Of a stretch of DNA of 64,000 nt, positions 48,901 to 61,706 are shown one piece after another (position 1 is the first letter of the stretch; each line of letters opens with the position of its first letter). Origin of the DNA: Apricaphanius iberus (taxonomy: Eukaryota; Chordata; Actinopteri; Cyprinodontiformes; Aphaniidae); NCBI GenBank assembly GCA_028564705.1, contig JAPXFQ010002814.1, forward strand, positions 2,046,001 to 2,110,000. The letters are read 5' to 3'. The notes below the pieces were generated by a model, which saw nothing but the letters and a program-made list of their open reading frames with translations, did not search any database and was not told the origin of the DNA. Position numbers and translations under genes: made by a program.

Positions 48901-51900
48901 GCTTGCCCAGGACGCCGGCCCGCGGGAGGTGACACAGGACCTGCCGCTCGAAGGGGGACAGGAAGGACTCCATACCGGAAGGGGCGCTGGTGGGGGATGG
49001 CGGCATGATCCGGTTGCGGTAGTCCTGAATGGTGAGCTTAGCCACCTCGCACTCCCGGTGGCGATTGTAGAGGATGAGCAGGGAGAGGCTGGAGTGGCAG
49101 AGCAGGCGCCAGGCCTCGGCCGAGTGAGGGGATCGGGTCAGAGAGAGGAAAGAGGAGTGCTGCTGGCGGCGGAGGTAGACGATGAGGCACGACAGGGAGG
49201 ACAGCAGGGGAGACATGTGCTGTCTGTGTGTGCTGGAGACACAAAGGTACAGAAGAATCTTTAAACACTTTTGAAACGTTATGAATAGAATATTTCTAAA
49301 GAGAAAAATGAAGTCCCACTGCACCTTACAACTTCTCCGTTCTTCTGGGGCGCTTCTTCCTCTGCTCCACTCAGCTCCAGATCTTCATCTGGATCAATAT
49401 CCGGTTCTGGAGTGGGAGGAGGCAACAGCTCCTCTTGATTCTTCTCCACCTCCACCTTGTGCTGCTCCTCCTGCTTTTCCTTCTTCATCTTCCTGCCTCT
49501 TCTCGAAGTGGCGGTCGCAGGTGGCGGAGGGGACGGACTCTTTACTCGAGACACCAGAGACGGCGAGGAGAGTTTGGCGGCAGGCAGCGGTAAGCCGGGC
49601 CCCTTCTTTGACGCTGCAGGTTGAGCTGACGGAGGAGGGGAAAGCGAGAGGGAGAAGGAGACGCTGCCTGGGCCTGAGCGCGTCGCCAGCGAGTCCCTCT
49701 CCCTGGAGAAGAGGGACGGCGGCGCCAGATTGGAAGCGGAGGACTGTGGGATGGCGAAGGAATGGCTGTGCGGAGCAGAGGTGGAGGAAGAGGAAGGGTG
49801 TGGGGCGTTTCCGTTGGAGGCGCCGTGTGTGTGGAGGTGTGCCAGCTCCATGGCGGTCCTGACCTCCGGCTGGTTGGCATGGTACTTCTCCAGGTGGCGC
49901 GCCAGCGAGCGGTAGTGGCGGCCGCAGTACGGGCAGTGCTGCCGGCGGCTCACTGCTGCGCCCCCGCCCGAGCCGCTGATGTTTATGTTGATGTTATTGT
50001 TGATGTTAGTCGTTGGAGGCGCCAGGGAGCCGATGGGGGCCTGCGGCCGAGCCGCGGCGGCGACGGGCCCCGGCCGGGCGAAGGAGGACGAACAAGGACG
50101 TCCTGGTCCCCTTGAGGAGGGGAGAGCGCTCTTCTTCTTTGTGCTATCGGCCGCGGGCCGCTTGCGCTTGTTCCGTCGCCGCAGCATCCGACCCCTTATC
50201 GCCTCGATTTCTTCTTCCTCATCATCGTCGTCGTCATCGTCGTCCTCCTCCTCTTCGTCTTCCTCGCGGTCGGAGTCGCTGGGTTCGGAGTGGGTGAGAG
50301 GGGAGGAGGAGGGCGACAGCGACCAGGAGGGGGTGAGGTAATCAGACACGGAGAGGGAGAGCGGGTGAGGACCGGCCTCTTCCTCCTGGTTACACAAACA
50401 TGAGAACGAAATAAAACCTGCAGCCAAGGCTAAAGCTAAACAGGAAGTTAGTTAGATTTTATATTGTTTTTAACCTATTGGAGCAATAATTAGGAGATCA
50501 CTGTGGTGTGTGTGCACTTTTACGTCCTCTCTTTGGCTACTTCTAAATTCTAATCTTTTATAAAACGGACGTAAACCGAGAATTGATTGAAACAGCTTTT
50601 GTGGTACCGCACTGCATTGTTCACTTCAATATGAAATATGAATGTAATAGCGAACATGGATGTTATCTATATGAAATGCAGAACTACGATTACATATATA
50701 TTCACAACTCTTATTACGATCACAGTTTACTTAAAGCATGATAGCAAGATGCAAAACGTGGTAAAGGACGAAATTAGGACCACAGCTAGTAAGTAGGGAT
50801 GCAATGATACCACTTTGTTTAAACCGATGCGATACAAATACTTGGATGTGAGTACTTGCTGATGCTGAGTACCAATGCCGATACTTCTACCACACACAAA
50901 AAAAGCAATGTATTGAAAGACGGGTTTTAGATTTTTCCAAAAAATGATGATGAATTAGAAAAAACAAATATCAATGAAAATGAAACTAAAATTTAAAGTG
51001 AAAAATAAAAATGTTCTGTTAAAGTACTTTCCATATAAATATCGGTTCATGGTACAGGTTAACACAAATCAAAGATTCTCAGAATTGTAAGCATTGAGGT
51101 CTATTAAAAACATTGTTCATATTGGTGTGCATGCACATCTTATTTTTGGGGATACACCGATATCGATACTGGTATTATGGGTCGATACAGTTCTAATGAA
51201 CCGATACTTAAAATGTGAGAACGGCAGGAATTTCACTGAATTTTTCTTTTTCATTTGTGGTCATCTCATTAAGATTTTTTTTAAATCTAATTCACCATAA
51301 TTTGTTTTAACAAGCAGAGAACAAAATAAAACCCGTCTTCCAATTCTTTACAGGGTTTTTTTGTTAGAAGTATCAGTACTCTGTTTCGGCAAGTACTCAG
51401 ATCCAAGTATCGGTACTGTATCAGTTTGAAAAAAGTGCCATCATTGCATCCCTATTTAATATTATACATTTTAATTTTTTTGCAGTGATGCATCCTGCTA
51501 AGGGACTGTAGATACGAATTAGCTCAGAGCTAAATCTACTAAAACGCATCACATGGTAACAATATGTTTAATACTGTACATGGATCCTGCTCACATAAAC
51601 AAAAAAAATTATCCAATAGCCTGATTCACTTCATGCAGCATGAATAAAAAAACTTTACAGTCTACTAGAATCGTTTACAAAGACCCAGCCATCAAGTTTT
51701 TGCAGAGTTGAATAATTTTCCATTCACTGATTAACAAAGTTACCAAGGTGTCATTTATTAAATACCAGTCTCCAGTCTGAACACATATTCAGGAGAAAGA
51801 GACAGGTTCACCTGTTTAAAATTACATCCTTTTAAATATTTAGAGTTTAGGACCAAAGACATGTACTGAAAAATGCGTGGGTTCCCTCCGGGTACTCCGG

Positions 51901-54900
51901 CTTCCTCCCACAGTCCGAAAACACGACTGTCAGGTTAATTGATCTCTCCAAATTGTCCTTAGGTGTGAGTGTGTGCATGGTTGTTTGTCCTGTCTGTCTC
52001 TATGTGGCCCTGTGATGGACTGGCGCCTGTCCAGGGTGTACCCCGCCTCTCGCCCGTTGACAGCTAGAGATAGGCACCAGCCCCCCCGCGACCCATTAAG
52101 GATTAAGTGGTTAAGAAAATGGATGGATGGATGGATATATATATAACAAATTTCTTATTAGTAAAATCGCGTCTATGACAGCACTCTGATCTTCTGCGGC
52201 TTTTTATTTTATTTAGTTTTTCATTTCTACAGTTATTTGTACTAGTACATAAATGTCAACAATAAAGGTTCCAGGTACAAAAACATTTTCCTGTCTTGTG
52301 GTTTTATGCTCATGTTTTTCATTTAATTTTTTTTCCAGTTCTTAAAATCAGGATCTTAATTTCAAAATTTCAGAATTTTAATTCACATTTTTTCGCGTTA
52401 TTTTTCTCTTCCCAATTTCAATAAATTCTGTAAATATAAGTACAAAATGTTAACCATAAACTTCTTGAACAATTAATGTTGAAAGAGATTTGTAGAAATC
52501 TATATTAAGTATGACGGATAGCTACATTTTACTCCTTTTCCAGTATCTGAACTAAAATAAATTAGCTCCATTTCAATATCTGGAGGTCTTGGACTTGTAA
52601 GGATTTATAAATGATGACTGGAATGTTCAACACTAAATGGAGATTGTAGAAGATTCAGAAGTGGGAACATCGATAGCTTAATTCTGTTTTAATGATTTCA
52701 CACTTGGAAACACAACTACTTGTCCAGCTCAACCTGAATTTACAATAATCCAGAACAAGTGGTAATAAGAGCATTCTGTCATAGGAGAAATTATAAACGG
52801 GTAAAGTGTTCAAGCTTTCCATTTAAATATAAATCATTGTAAAATACAACACACTTATAAAGCATTGGATTATTGGCATTTAAAAATGTGAAAGAAAAAA
52901 AAAAATATTTTAAGCTCAACTCTATTTTTGCCATTCTTTTTTTCTGAGACTGAGATTGAGCAACCGGTTCATATAGTGAAGGTTTGAGGGAGGTTGTGAG
53001 ACTAGATTCTCAATAAATCACTTTTAGAGATTAAACCATGTGTTACTAATTATGTTGTCCTTCTGAATAAAAGGAGACAAGTACAATACACTGGTACACG
53101 CTGTGACAAAATCAAAAGTACAGGCACTTTGTCATCTTGGTGGTCAAAAATATTTGTGTTATTTTTCATTGCCTTCTGTCTTCATCTGAGACACACCGTC
53201 TTGGGCCCCGTTTACAGGAAGATGAAACCAGCTTGGATGGGTGTCTCATCCACAAGGAGCTGGCGTTTCAGCAAACTGTTAACGGTCATGTTTGAAAACC
53301 TGGTCCTGAAGTGGTGAAATCACAAAACACCGGCTCAGTCATCCGTGTGGATGACCTCTCTGGTTTTTCCGGAGCGGATTTAGTTACAGTCCTATTCCTA
53401 AATGTAACACGCATCTGATGCACCTTATTATGGATCCTAGAATATGATGCGATGGCCCCACCCCCCCACCATCTATCACCAGCAGCACAACATGGATCCA
53501 GAAAACAATAGACACCATGTGCTTTTAAATAAAGCTCATTTAAAGCGAGATTTGTCGTTTGCCACTGGGTTCACTGTTCATGCTCAGTGTTCTTCTCTAA
53601 AGTTCTTTTTTTTTTTTTCAAAAGCATCACAGCAGCACCAATGGGCCCAGCCTGGTACTACAGCGGCTTCAGTAGCTGTGTGGACAGAATGTGTTCTGAC
53701 TGCGTCTTTGAAACTATTCCTGTTTCGACGCCGTATAAATAGGGCTCTAGATGCTGCGTTTGACCCGAATAAAATCTAAATCCTTTGATACAGAAAATAC
53801 CGACTAATGCCATCAGCTGCTTTCACTGTCCCCCCGCCCCTGGGAAAGCTAGCTGCTCACCATTGCGTTCTCCCCCCAGTCCGTCAGGCTGTAGTCCACA
53901 GTTATCTCCTCCCCTTTCGCGATGTCACGTATCGCTATGACGACCAACCGGACCTGAGTACCACAGTGGACTTCTCGGATCCGGCAGTTGGGAGGCGGGT
54001 GGAAGAGCACGGGTCCTCGAACGCCGCTTGCTCCCTCCTCCCCCAGCTCAGGAACACTGGAATAAAAAAAAAACACACAAAGAGGGTTTAGCAACGAAAC
54101 GCGTTCCACCCAGCTAGAAAACATGAGAAAGTTGGTCAGGGTCCTTCTTTACCAGAGCTGAGTGGGGTCAGGCAGGTAGTAGGGGCTACCAGGAGGAGGG
54201 AGGCGGTCTTCAGCGCCTTCTGGGTACTGGCCGTCACCTGCAATGAGTTGAAGAGCTCCATTACAGCTGCTATGCTTGAAACGGGAAAGGTGCAACACGG
54301 CACAATGAATAAACACATGAGCTACAGATGGTAAGCAGTATGTGTGTGTGTGTGTGTATGTATATATATATATCTATATATATATATATTTATACCCGGG
54401 CTGTAGCTGTGTTCTGACATGCTCTCCTCCTCCTCATCTTCTGTTACATATGCTCGATCACACACCTTCACAGGTGTCCCTTTCCTTTTTCTCCCACACA
54501 CACGGCTGTAAAGAGAGAGAAGCCTTTGTTTAGCCGAGAGTCACAAAAAAAAAAAAACACAAAGCAGTAATTAGACGTCTTACTGTAAATATTTGTAGAG
54601 TTAGCAGACAAATGATGGTGTGCGACAGAAATCTGGAGCCAAGAAAATAACAGATCTTCATTTCATTTCGCTCTGGGATCACTAAAAGTGTTTTGCTTTT
54701 TTAAAAAAATCAATTTTAAGAATGTGTTTTAATTAGAGATGCACCAATTAAGGGTTTACTGATCTAGACTGGTTTCTATTTTTCATTTAATTTATTTGAG
54801 TGACTTACTAATTTCAGTTTTGGACACACACCTTTTTTAAAGGCCTGAAAACAGTATTTCATGAACACCGATTTGATTCAACAGTCAAACACAAACACTG

Positions 54901-57294
54901 ATCCGTACTCACAGACAAACTGTCTGATTCCAATCGCTGGCCCAATCACTGACCTATTACAAGCAATTAAACTGCTTAAAAACCACAGAAGTCTGCAACT
55001 CTGGTTCTCAACATTCAGATCCATTCCTGCTCCAACACACCTCAATCAAAATAAAGGTTGATGACCAGGCCCTTTGCTAAACCTGCTCACATGCACAAGG
55101 AGGTAATTCAGCCTTTTGATTCAGAAGTTGGAGCAGGGATATATCTAAACGTTGCAGAACGGTGGCAAGGACTGGAATTGCAGACCGCTGCTACAGACTA
55201 TTCAGTTCAGCACAATATGCTAATGAATACTTATCTGTTTGGACCCAAAACCTACTTGTATTTTGTACTGATTAACAAATAATTTTACAAACTTTGTACT
55301 TAAGTGTGTGTAGTTTTCTGAACATATCCCCTCATTTTAAGATACTTATGGTTCTGAGCTGTGTTTGGATGCATTTATTCTGATGATATGTGGCATATTA
55401 TGACAAATGCTAAAATAACAAAATATTTATGTTTTACTTTTTAATCAAATTAAAATAGATAAGCTAAAAATGGCCAAAGTGGCACTTTAGATAAGCTTAA
55501 AATATCAACACACCAGTCTAATGCTACATTATTTATATATATATATATCTCCATTAATCTACGAAACTCATTTTTCATTCAACATAAAATAAAGCTATTT
55601 TATGTTAAAAAAAATTAGACATTGCAAAGTATAAAATATGCTTCAACTGCAAACTTGGGCACAACACAAAAAATACATTTATTGATTTATGAATCATAAA
55701 TCCAGACTTTTCAGAATTTCAAATAAGTTAAGATTAAACTAAAGAAAAAAAAAACGTGTAAAATTTAGTTATAAATACAACTCCACTAAAAAAAAAAAAG
55801 AAATGTTCATTATTACACCCTTTATTAATATTAAAAACTAGTGCCATACCATGTACTTACAAAATGGCTCGACATATTAGGGATGTACAATTTTAGAAAA
55901 TCACGACACTGATATTAAGGCTGATATCATTACAATCGCGACCAGGGTTAACACACAGGTTCCTAACTAATCTCTCAGTTTCAATTATTACCATTTTCCA
56001 CCACTTTCTAAACTTGGCTGACCAGTCTACATCTGTCGTGAGCATAACAAACGGGTAAAGTAAAACCAAGTTGCCAAAGGAACTATAGGCAAAATAATTA
56101 TTACAAAATAATGCATCCAAGCAGAAATATGCAACTTCAATATTATACACACTAATATTGCGATTAAGATTTCTTTCCAATCCCTGGTGAAGCTACCGTA
56201 CATTTTTAATCAACCTATTGCCTAAAACAACCTTTAAACATAGATGTATAAAAACAGAAATTACCATTATTGTCCCTCATTGGGGAAAATCAGGATGTTG
56301 AGCCGTTTCTGCTTGAAATACTATATTTTTTCAAAGCTATTGGTCGATAACTTCAATAATCAGTGTTTTTATTATTGAATAATCGTTTATTTTTTGGTGA
56401 AAGTAAAATACAGCTAAAAGCAGCTTGATCAAATGCTAGGTTTAATGTTATAGCAGATTACAGATATTGATGTGTTGACAGGATGCAAAGAGTAAACCCG
56501 CTGATTGCTGCCCATAGTCGTGATTTCTCTAATCACAATGTGGCCCCACCCCCCTTCATTCAATCGCTCAGACTGTGCGACTTGCCATTTGAAAAGGCTG
56601 ATTAGCGCAACAATGCGTCCATTATTCACTGAGCCCGGTGACAGTTATCTGTTTTAGGATGCATTTTTCTCGGTGGTCAGCAACTTTGTTTACTCAACGC
56701 AAAAAACACGTCGGTCACTCGTGAGCTGCTGGGCCGAAACTGATTGAGGAAATGTTCATGAACGTGCAGGTCTTTGAAAGCTGATAGATGTGGGATGACT
56801 TCTGATTTTGATGTTTTAAAGCGACAGATTCCAGTGTGGATAATGCTAACATGATTGCTAAACCCCAGCTAGCCTGCTAGCTTCCAGTAGCAGCTAGCTA
56901 GGACTTCTCCAGCACCTAAACATCAGAATAAAAAAGGTTTTTCTTTCACTGCATAGCTAGCTGTCTGGGACAGAGACGCGACCCTTTAGTGTTTACCGTC
57001 TGCAGCCAATGAACGGATAAAACTCGCTTCCCTTACTTCGTTTGTTTTGCACCACAACGCCGAAATTATGCACGCGAACACTTAACGTTAACTACAAATA
57101 CACGCACGCCCCCAGCGCGTGCACATGTGGCTCTGGCTTTTTGTGCGATTAAAAACAACGGCTCGCGAAGACCCGCCGGTTTCCGTCACTGCACCGACTC
57201 ACCCTCGTGGGGGTGGCGGCTTGCTCCCATCCCCGTCGCTGTCTAGGGTCGGTGGCTCCCGGTAGTCAAAAGGCGACCGTACGCTCTCCGCCAT
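45951..57294 (-). CDS. Domesticated Crypton-like gene: partial SET segment, zinc finger, dead tyrosine recombinase, AT-hook
   Basis: Eight coding exons on the minus strand: 57203-57294 (ATG), 54396-54505, 54153-54237, 53861-54056, 49325-50385, 48439-49232, 46276-46482, 45951-46195. They sum to 2,790 nt (929 aa plus stop), with all phases consistent. Regions: acidic/basic N-terminus (VCGRKRKGTPVKVC; EDEEEESMSEHSYSPG); SET-like stretch about aa 96-161 (RDIAKGEEITVDY then SLTDWGENAM); acidic run about 202-221; C2H2-type finger about 312-330 (CPYCGRHYRSLARHLEKYH, C-x2-C-x9-H-x4-H); Crypton/tyrosine-recombinase-like domain about 515-779 (YVFSRPYHSPATPLRGTDLL; SGAKNAGALTATRVRRQVA); AT-hook 814-818 (KKKGPGRPPRKKP); C-terminal module about 855-915 (KRPWSEAERVAVETHL; DWRAIKFYVHNRI). 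The recombinase nucleophile region is not recognisable. Probably a nuclear DNA/chromatin-binding protein. I do not know a named orthologue. Confidence 0.82.
47196..48095. mobile_element. Foldback DNA transposon remnant carrying a THAP-like exon
   Basis: Left arm about 47232-47400 and right arm about 47925-48092 are imperfect inverted repeats (shared ATGGGAGTCA, GAGGGCAGGAG, GTTCATTTACTCA). TTAA lies at both outer ends. Between them, 47639-47746 encodes a short THAP-like start: MVQVCVFPNCTNQITNWTKF, then SFYKLPF, stop. TTAA plus THAP suggests a Kolobok- or P-like element; the superfamily is inferred. Confidence 0.6.
47639..47746 (+). pseudogene. Truncated THAP-like zinc-finger start
   Basis: 35 codons with the C-x4-C start and SFYKLPF-type motif of THAP domains, ending at a stop before the second Cys/His pair. 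It may have continued through a splice site in the intact transposon. Not expected to fold alone. Confidence 0.5.
50796..51457. mobile_element. Inverted hAT-type MITE pair (TAGGGATGCA ends)
   Basis: Left part 50796-50930 and right part about 51330-51457 are reverse complements at the level of ATACTTGGATGTGAGTACTT versus its complement with substitutions. Both ends read TAGGGATGCAATGAT. Related to the MITE at 41691-42022. Located in intron 4 of the Crypton-like gene. Confidence 0.65.
51868..52139 (+). mobile_element. L2-like LINE 3' end with GGAT tail
   Basis: CCTCCGGGTACTCCGGCTTC, then CTCCCACAGTCCGAAAACAC, GTGATGGACTGGCGCCTGTC and CAGGGTGTACCCCGCCTCTC, ending in GGATGGATGGATGG, a very common 3' end of fish non-LTR elements. 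In intron 4 of the Crypton-like gene. Confidence 0.75.
54985..55205. repeat. MITE-like interspersed repeat, copy C
   Basis: Contains TCCTGCTCCAACACACCTCA and the inverted counterpart GAAGTTGGAGCAGGGATATA followed by GGACTGGAATTGCAGACC. Same style as copies at 10560 and 43985. In intron 1 of the Crypton-like gene. Confidence 0.5.
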
Positions 57295-57409
57295 TAGGAC
57301 TGCCTTCACTACCTCTGGCGCTCCGGTAGACTGCCCAGCGCGCATGTGCACATCCTTGGAGGTTCCGCTGGTAAAATGGGGTGCAGCCCACCCCTTTAAA
57401 GATGTGGAC

Positions 57410-57410
<1 letters not shown>

Positions 57411-57466
<56 letters not shown>
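57411..57466. repeat. (AAT)n microsatellite just upstream of the Crypton-like start codon
   Basis: About 18 AAT units beginning 117 bp upstream of the ATG (57294). It is likely in the promoter or 5' UTR. An open frame running into it (poly-Ile) is an artefact. Confidence 0.95.
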
Positions 57467-57479
57467 GAGTAAAACAAAA

Positions 57480-60400
57480 TCTACTATTACAATTAGAGTA
57501 AATATATAACAATCGTATTAAAAATAAGTAATGATATAAAGAATTATAAGACTGCTAAAAGACCAATGTCACACTTAAAGAAAAAAAATTATTAAAAGAT
57601 CTGTTGTCCTGTAATGGATGGGGACGTTTTTACAAGGGACTCGGGTACCGTATTTGCTCAAAATCTACTTATTTTGTACCATATGAACACAATCCGGTCC
57701 GTGCCAAGGTATGGTCCGAGAAACCTTCCGTGGAGGTCGTAAAGAGACCTGTACGAACAGTATACAGAGTATCATACCTGTTGAAATTAAAATCCAAAAG
57801 TATACTCTGAGCTGAACATATGTGCCTAAGAAAGATAAACATGCTTGCCTATCTGGAAGTAAGCTGTTCCATAAAAGTGCATTAAATGAAAAAGCTGACT
57901 CGCCAACTTCAGGACTTTCAGACGATGATAATACATACACTGGGATTGCAAAGGTAGCTATTTCCTCTGATAAATAAAGTGGTATTGGACTTTTTTTACG
58001 TTTTTAAAAGTAAAGGGAATACCGTTAACCCTGATCCAGGCTATTAGCCTACAGTAAGTGAAGTAAGGGGTTAGAAAATAAGTGAATTAATTGGGCCCTA
58101 GATTGGATGATCCCAAGTTATATACAGTATTTAACATTATAGACTCTGGGGCCATCTTTCTACAATGACCAATGCAAACCAATACTGAGCTGGCATTCAA
58201 TCATACTAGTAAATGCCCCAAATAGAGGTTAAGTCGACTTGAGTCATGTAGGAGGGCCAAAGGTTGTTTTAGTAGCCTGTCAAGGTTACATGAAGGGAAA
58301 ATCTAAGACCAATGTAGAGCTCATCCACAATGGTCACTGTGCTCCTAAATGTGCTTCACAAATTATCATTTCCAAACTAATTTTGCAATATTTAGTCAGC
58401 TTGGGTGGGTCGAATACAAGAAGCCTGTTATGAGTCCAGGAACCATGATTATGTTGCAGCAGTAAGGTCATCCAGGGAAAGTGATCATACTAATGTCTAA
58501 GTTTAGCGGGATCAAAAACAATCATTTCACTTGTGGCTATTCTAATCATCGGGAAGTTTTCAAACAACCACCTCTTGATGGCAGCCACACAAGCTTCAAC
58601 TTTGGTTGCGTTGGACACATTTGAAGTATTATAGACATATAACTATGGGCATCATCTGCATAAAAGTGAAAGGATAAATGTTTACTATATAAAGGTGTCA
58701 TGTATGAATAAAACATCAGTGGGACCTAATGGCAGGAGAATTGGAGAATGTGTCACACAGAAGTCTTTCTAGCTGGTAAAATGTAACAAAAAAGAAGTTA
58801 TTTTAAATGATTTATAATAATGCCAGATTAAACAAATATTTTGAAAATAACGACCTTTTAACGATCAAATTTACTTTTTATCAAGCCTTCATTCTTGTAT
58901 TAAAAATGTATTTTTTGGGGGTTAATGTTCAGTAATAATCTATTCTGTTGTATTTATTTTTATAAGCTGTAAGAAAATAGATCATGATATAAAAATCACG
59001 ACTTGAAAACACCCCTCTTGAGTGGAATTAACCTATATGATGTATTTCACTAAATTTCATTAAATGTAATCATTCTTATATGCTCTTATACGGATTCCTA
59101 TCTCCTCAATTTATTGAATTACCACAGTAAGCTTGAGTTTTGTAATCTAATTTATCAAATGGGTCTGTATGTGGTCTACTGTGTCAAAAGCACAAACAAA
59201 AATGGAAAAACAATAAAAGAGGTGGAAACTTTGAGTCTGCAGCCAATAACAAACTTGCCTAAAAAATCGATCTAAAAAAAGTACTTTGGTTTTTAGAACT
59301 TTGCTTGATGCCATCTTAAATAAAAACATTCATGCACAAAACAATTAGAACCTTTTTGAACAGAAAGATAAGACAGTGTAGTACAATAGTGAGATTATAA
59401 TTATTCTGTTTTTAAATACTCTGTTATTTGTGATTTTTAGAAATCCAAATTGTAACGCAAATACTTAATTATGATCTATCTACACAGTTCTTACAGAACA
59501 GTTGCACTAAAAAATGACTAATAATTTTGATTTTCTAGGAGAGTGGCTCATTCTAGTGTAGCCTACCTGTTCACAGTTAAAAAATAATTTTAATAGAAAA
59601 ATCAGTTAAATTTTATTTCTTTACTAGGACCTATCCCACCTTAAAAATATAAAACACACTTAAGTGTAGTATTGTATATATACCTACATTTCAACCTGTG
59701 TTATATATGTTTTGTGTGTGGAAACTTATGTATTAATTTTATAAAAATACAACCACTCTGGCCGGGGGTTGTTGGGAGTTATCCAAGCTGTATTTTAGTG
59801 AGGTACTCGCAATCAAATAGAGGCCTAAAGCAAAACAAATGGCAGTAAAAGAAGAATAATGAAATCAAACAAAGCAGCACATTCAAGTATAAAAACATAC
59901 ATTTGCCATTACACTACTGTAGTGTGCTTCATTACTGAGGGGGGTTAAAAAAAGAAACATCGAAGTCAAACCACAAGAGAGGAGAGCTAAGACTAGTCCT
60001 CAGCTAGCACAACACAAAGATGACAATCAACGTCTGGAGGTCTTTTTAAAAAATATCCTTCAGCAGCAGCAACTCTGCAGTCATGCTGATATTGTGAAAC
60101 GGGCCTTCAAGTGAAGAAATGGTACTCCCTTATCTGCCTCCTTACTACATTCCACTGAGCTGTGGCTGAGGGGGTTTCACAGGCTGGTACTCCAGTTGAA
60201 CTGTAGCAGACAAGAGGGTCCTGCATAGGAAGGTTAGGGGATCATAGGTCATTGCAAATATCCCTACCCTTTGTTCAGGATGTGTTTCAGAGCTGCCGCA
60301 GGAACAGTTCTCTCAGCATTCTCAGAGACTCCTCACACTTTCTCCATTAACTTCCTGAACTGGTGCGATCCGGTAACTGGTACTGCAACATCAAAAGAGG

Positions 60401-61706
60401 CACCCAACTGCGACAATCTTCCACTACAAGCTGTTAAAATCCTGAACTAGAGTTAAATTAAATTTTTGTGCTATATAAATTATTACTCACTAATCTGCTG
60501 AAAAGCCCAGACGAACATAACTGTTTTCTTGTATACCATAAATAAATAATACGTTTTTTTTATTTGAGTCATGGTAATAGGAGAACTATCTTTTTTGTGT
60601 CATTTTATGCATGCTGACAATTGCTCAATTAAATATCACAATATTCTCAAGCTTATGTCAACCAAGTTACAGTAACCCAACACTTTCAGATTTTCAAAGT
60701 TAATTACAAAGTTGTGTCTTTGTAAAGCTTGTTTTTTTTTTAAAGAAAGCAAAAAAGGGAGTGAGTCACAATTTTACACAAGCATTATTGCTGTATGCTC
60801 GACTGCAAATAAAAGACAAGGACTGGGATACATATTTTAATTTCCAATGCACATCGTTGTTTTTCACAGAAATTAACAACACACATCTAGAGTGAGTAAC
60901 CATTCATTCGGTTAGTGCGTCTGGCTATAGGAGCTGTGGTGCATAGTGTTGGATTCTTTGGGCTTCACTGTGAAAAACTTCACCGTCTACTACAGCAGCT
61001 CTGATACCAATACCTGGCATCGAGACTGGGAGGATGGGGTGGGGGAGTGGGTGCTTAGAGTTTAGCAGCACATTCAAGTATTACATCAGGAGAGGACTAG
61101 GTGAACACAGCAGCAAAAACATGACAGTGTAACAGTTGGTGCCTCACAACACACACGAGGTTAAAGGATATAACAACACATCTGATTTGGTGTCATTTAG
61201 GTTAAATATGGAGATCACATTTGTTAAAATCCATTAATGGCTAAACAATCAGCTGCTTATATAAGTCACAGTTCATAAGTGGTGGATTTTTGGCTAAATT
61301 CTAGCAGTTAGCAAACTGAGGAGTGCCAAGGACAGCAAATATATATACATGTTATATTAATAAGATGAAAACTATTTGATAAAAAAAATACACAGCATTC
61401 AAAAACAAAGGGGAAAAAATCTAACAGTCACTTCTCAGAGCAAACCATTTAACAAACCCTGCAAGCAGTTTCTTTGCCAAAGGAAATACCAAACATGGCA
61501 AAGCAGAGGTCACCTTAGCACTTGCTATGGAAATACCAGTGGTCTGGGAAAAGCCGTTTACATGGTTTTGTAAGAGGGGCTTAGCAGCGTTAAGTAGTTT
61601 TTCCACCTCAAGTGTTAACAGGGATCATCTGTTTAAATAGAAATATTCAGGAGGAGAGGCTGGTTGGTAGTGTTGAATAGGTTTGTTCATGAAGTGAAGG
61701 GAGGGG
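57480..61706. other. Intergenic, repeat-bearing, no gene supported
   Basis: AT-rich. At about 60060-60486 there is sequence resembling the end of a fish L2/Rex1-like LINE (ACGGGCCTTCAAGTGAAGAA; GAGCTGTGGCTGAGGGGGTT), tentative. The remainder shows nothing I recognise, although part of it should be the 3' UTR of the terminal exon at 61707. Confidence 0.4.

Noticed and set aside
49979..50341. Plus-strand frame with a long poly-Ser run
   Set aside because: Antisense shadow of the acidic Asp/Glu tract of the Crypton-like gene.
53129..53317. 62-codon frame considered as an extra exon of the Crypton-like gene
   Set aside because: Wrong strand, and the existing exons already join in phase without it.
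57199..57477. Poly-Ile start of a 92-codon frame
   Set aside because: Comes from reading the AAT microsatellite; the real start is the downstream ATG at 57294.
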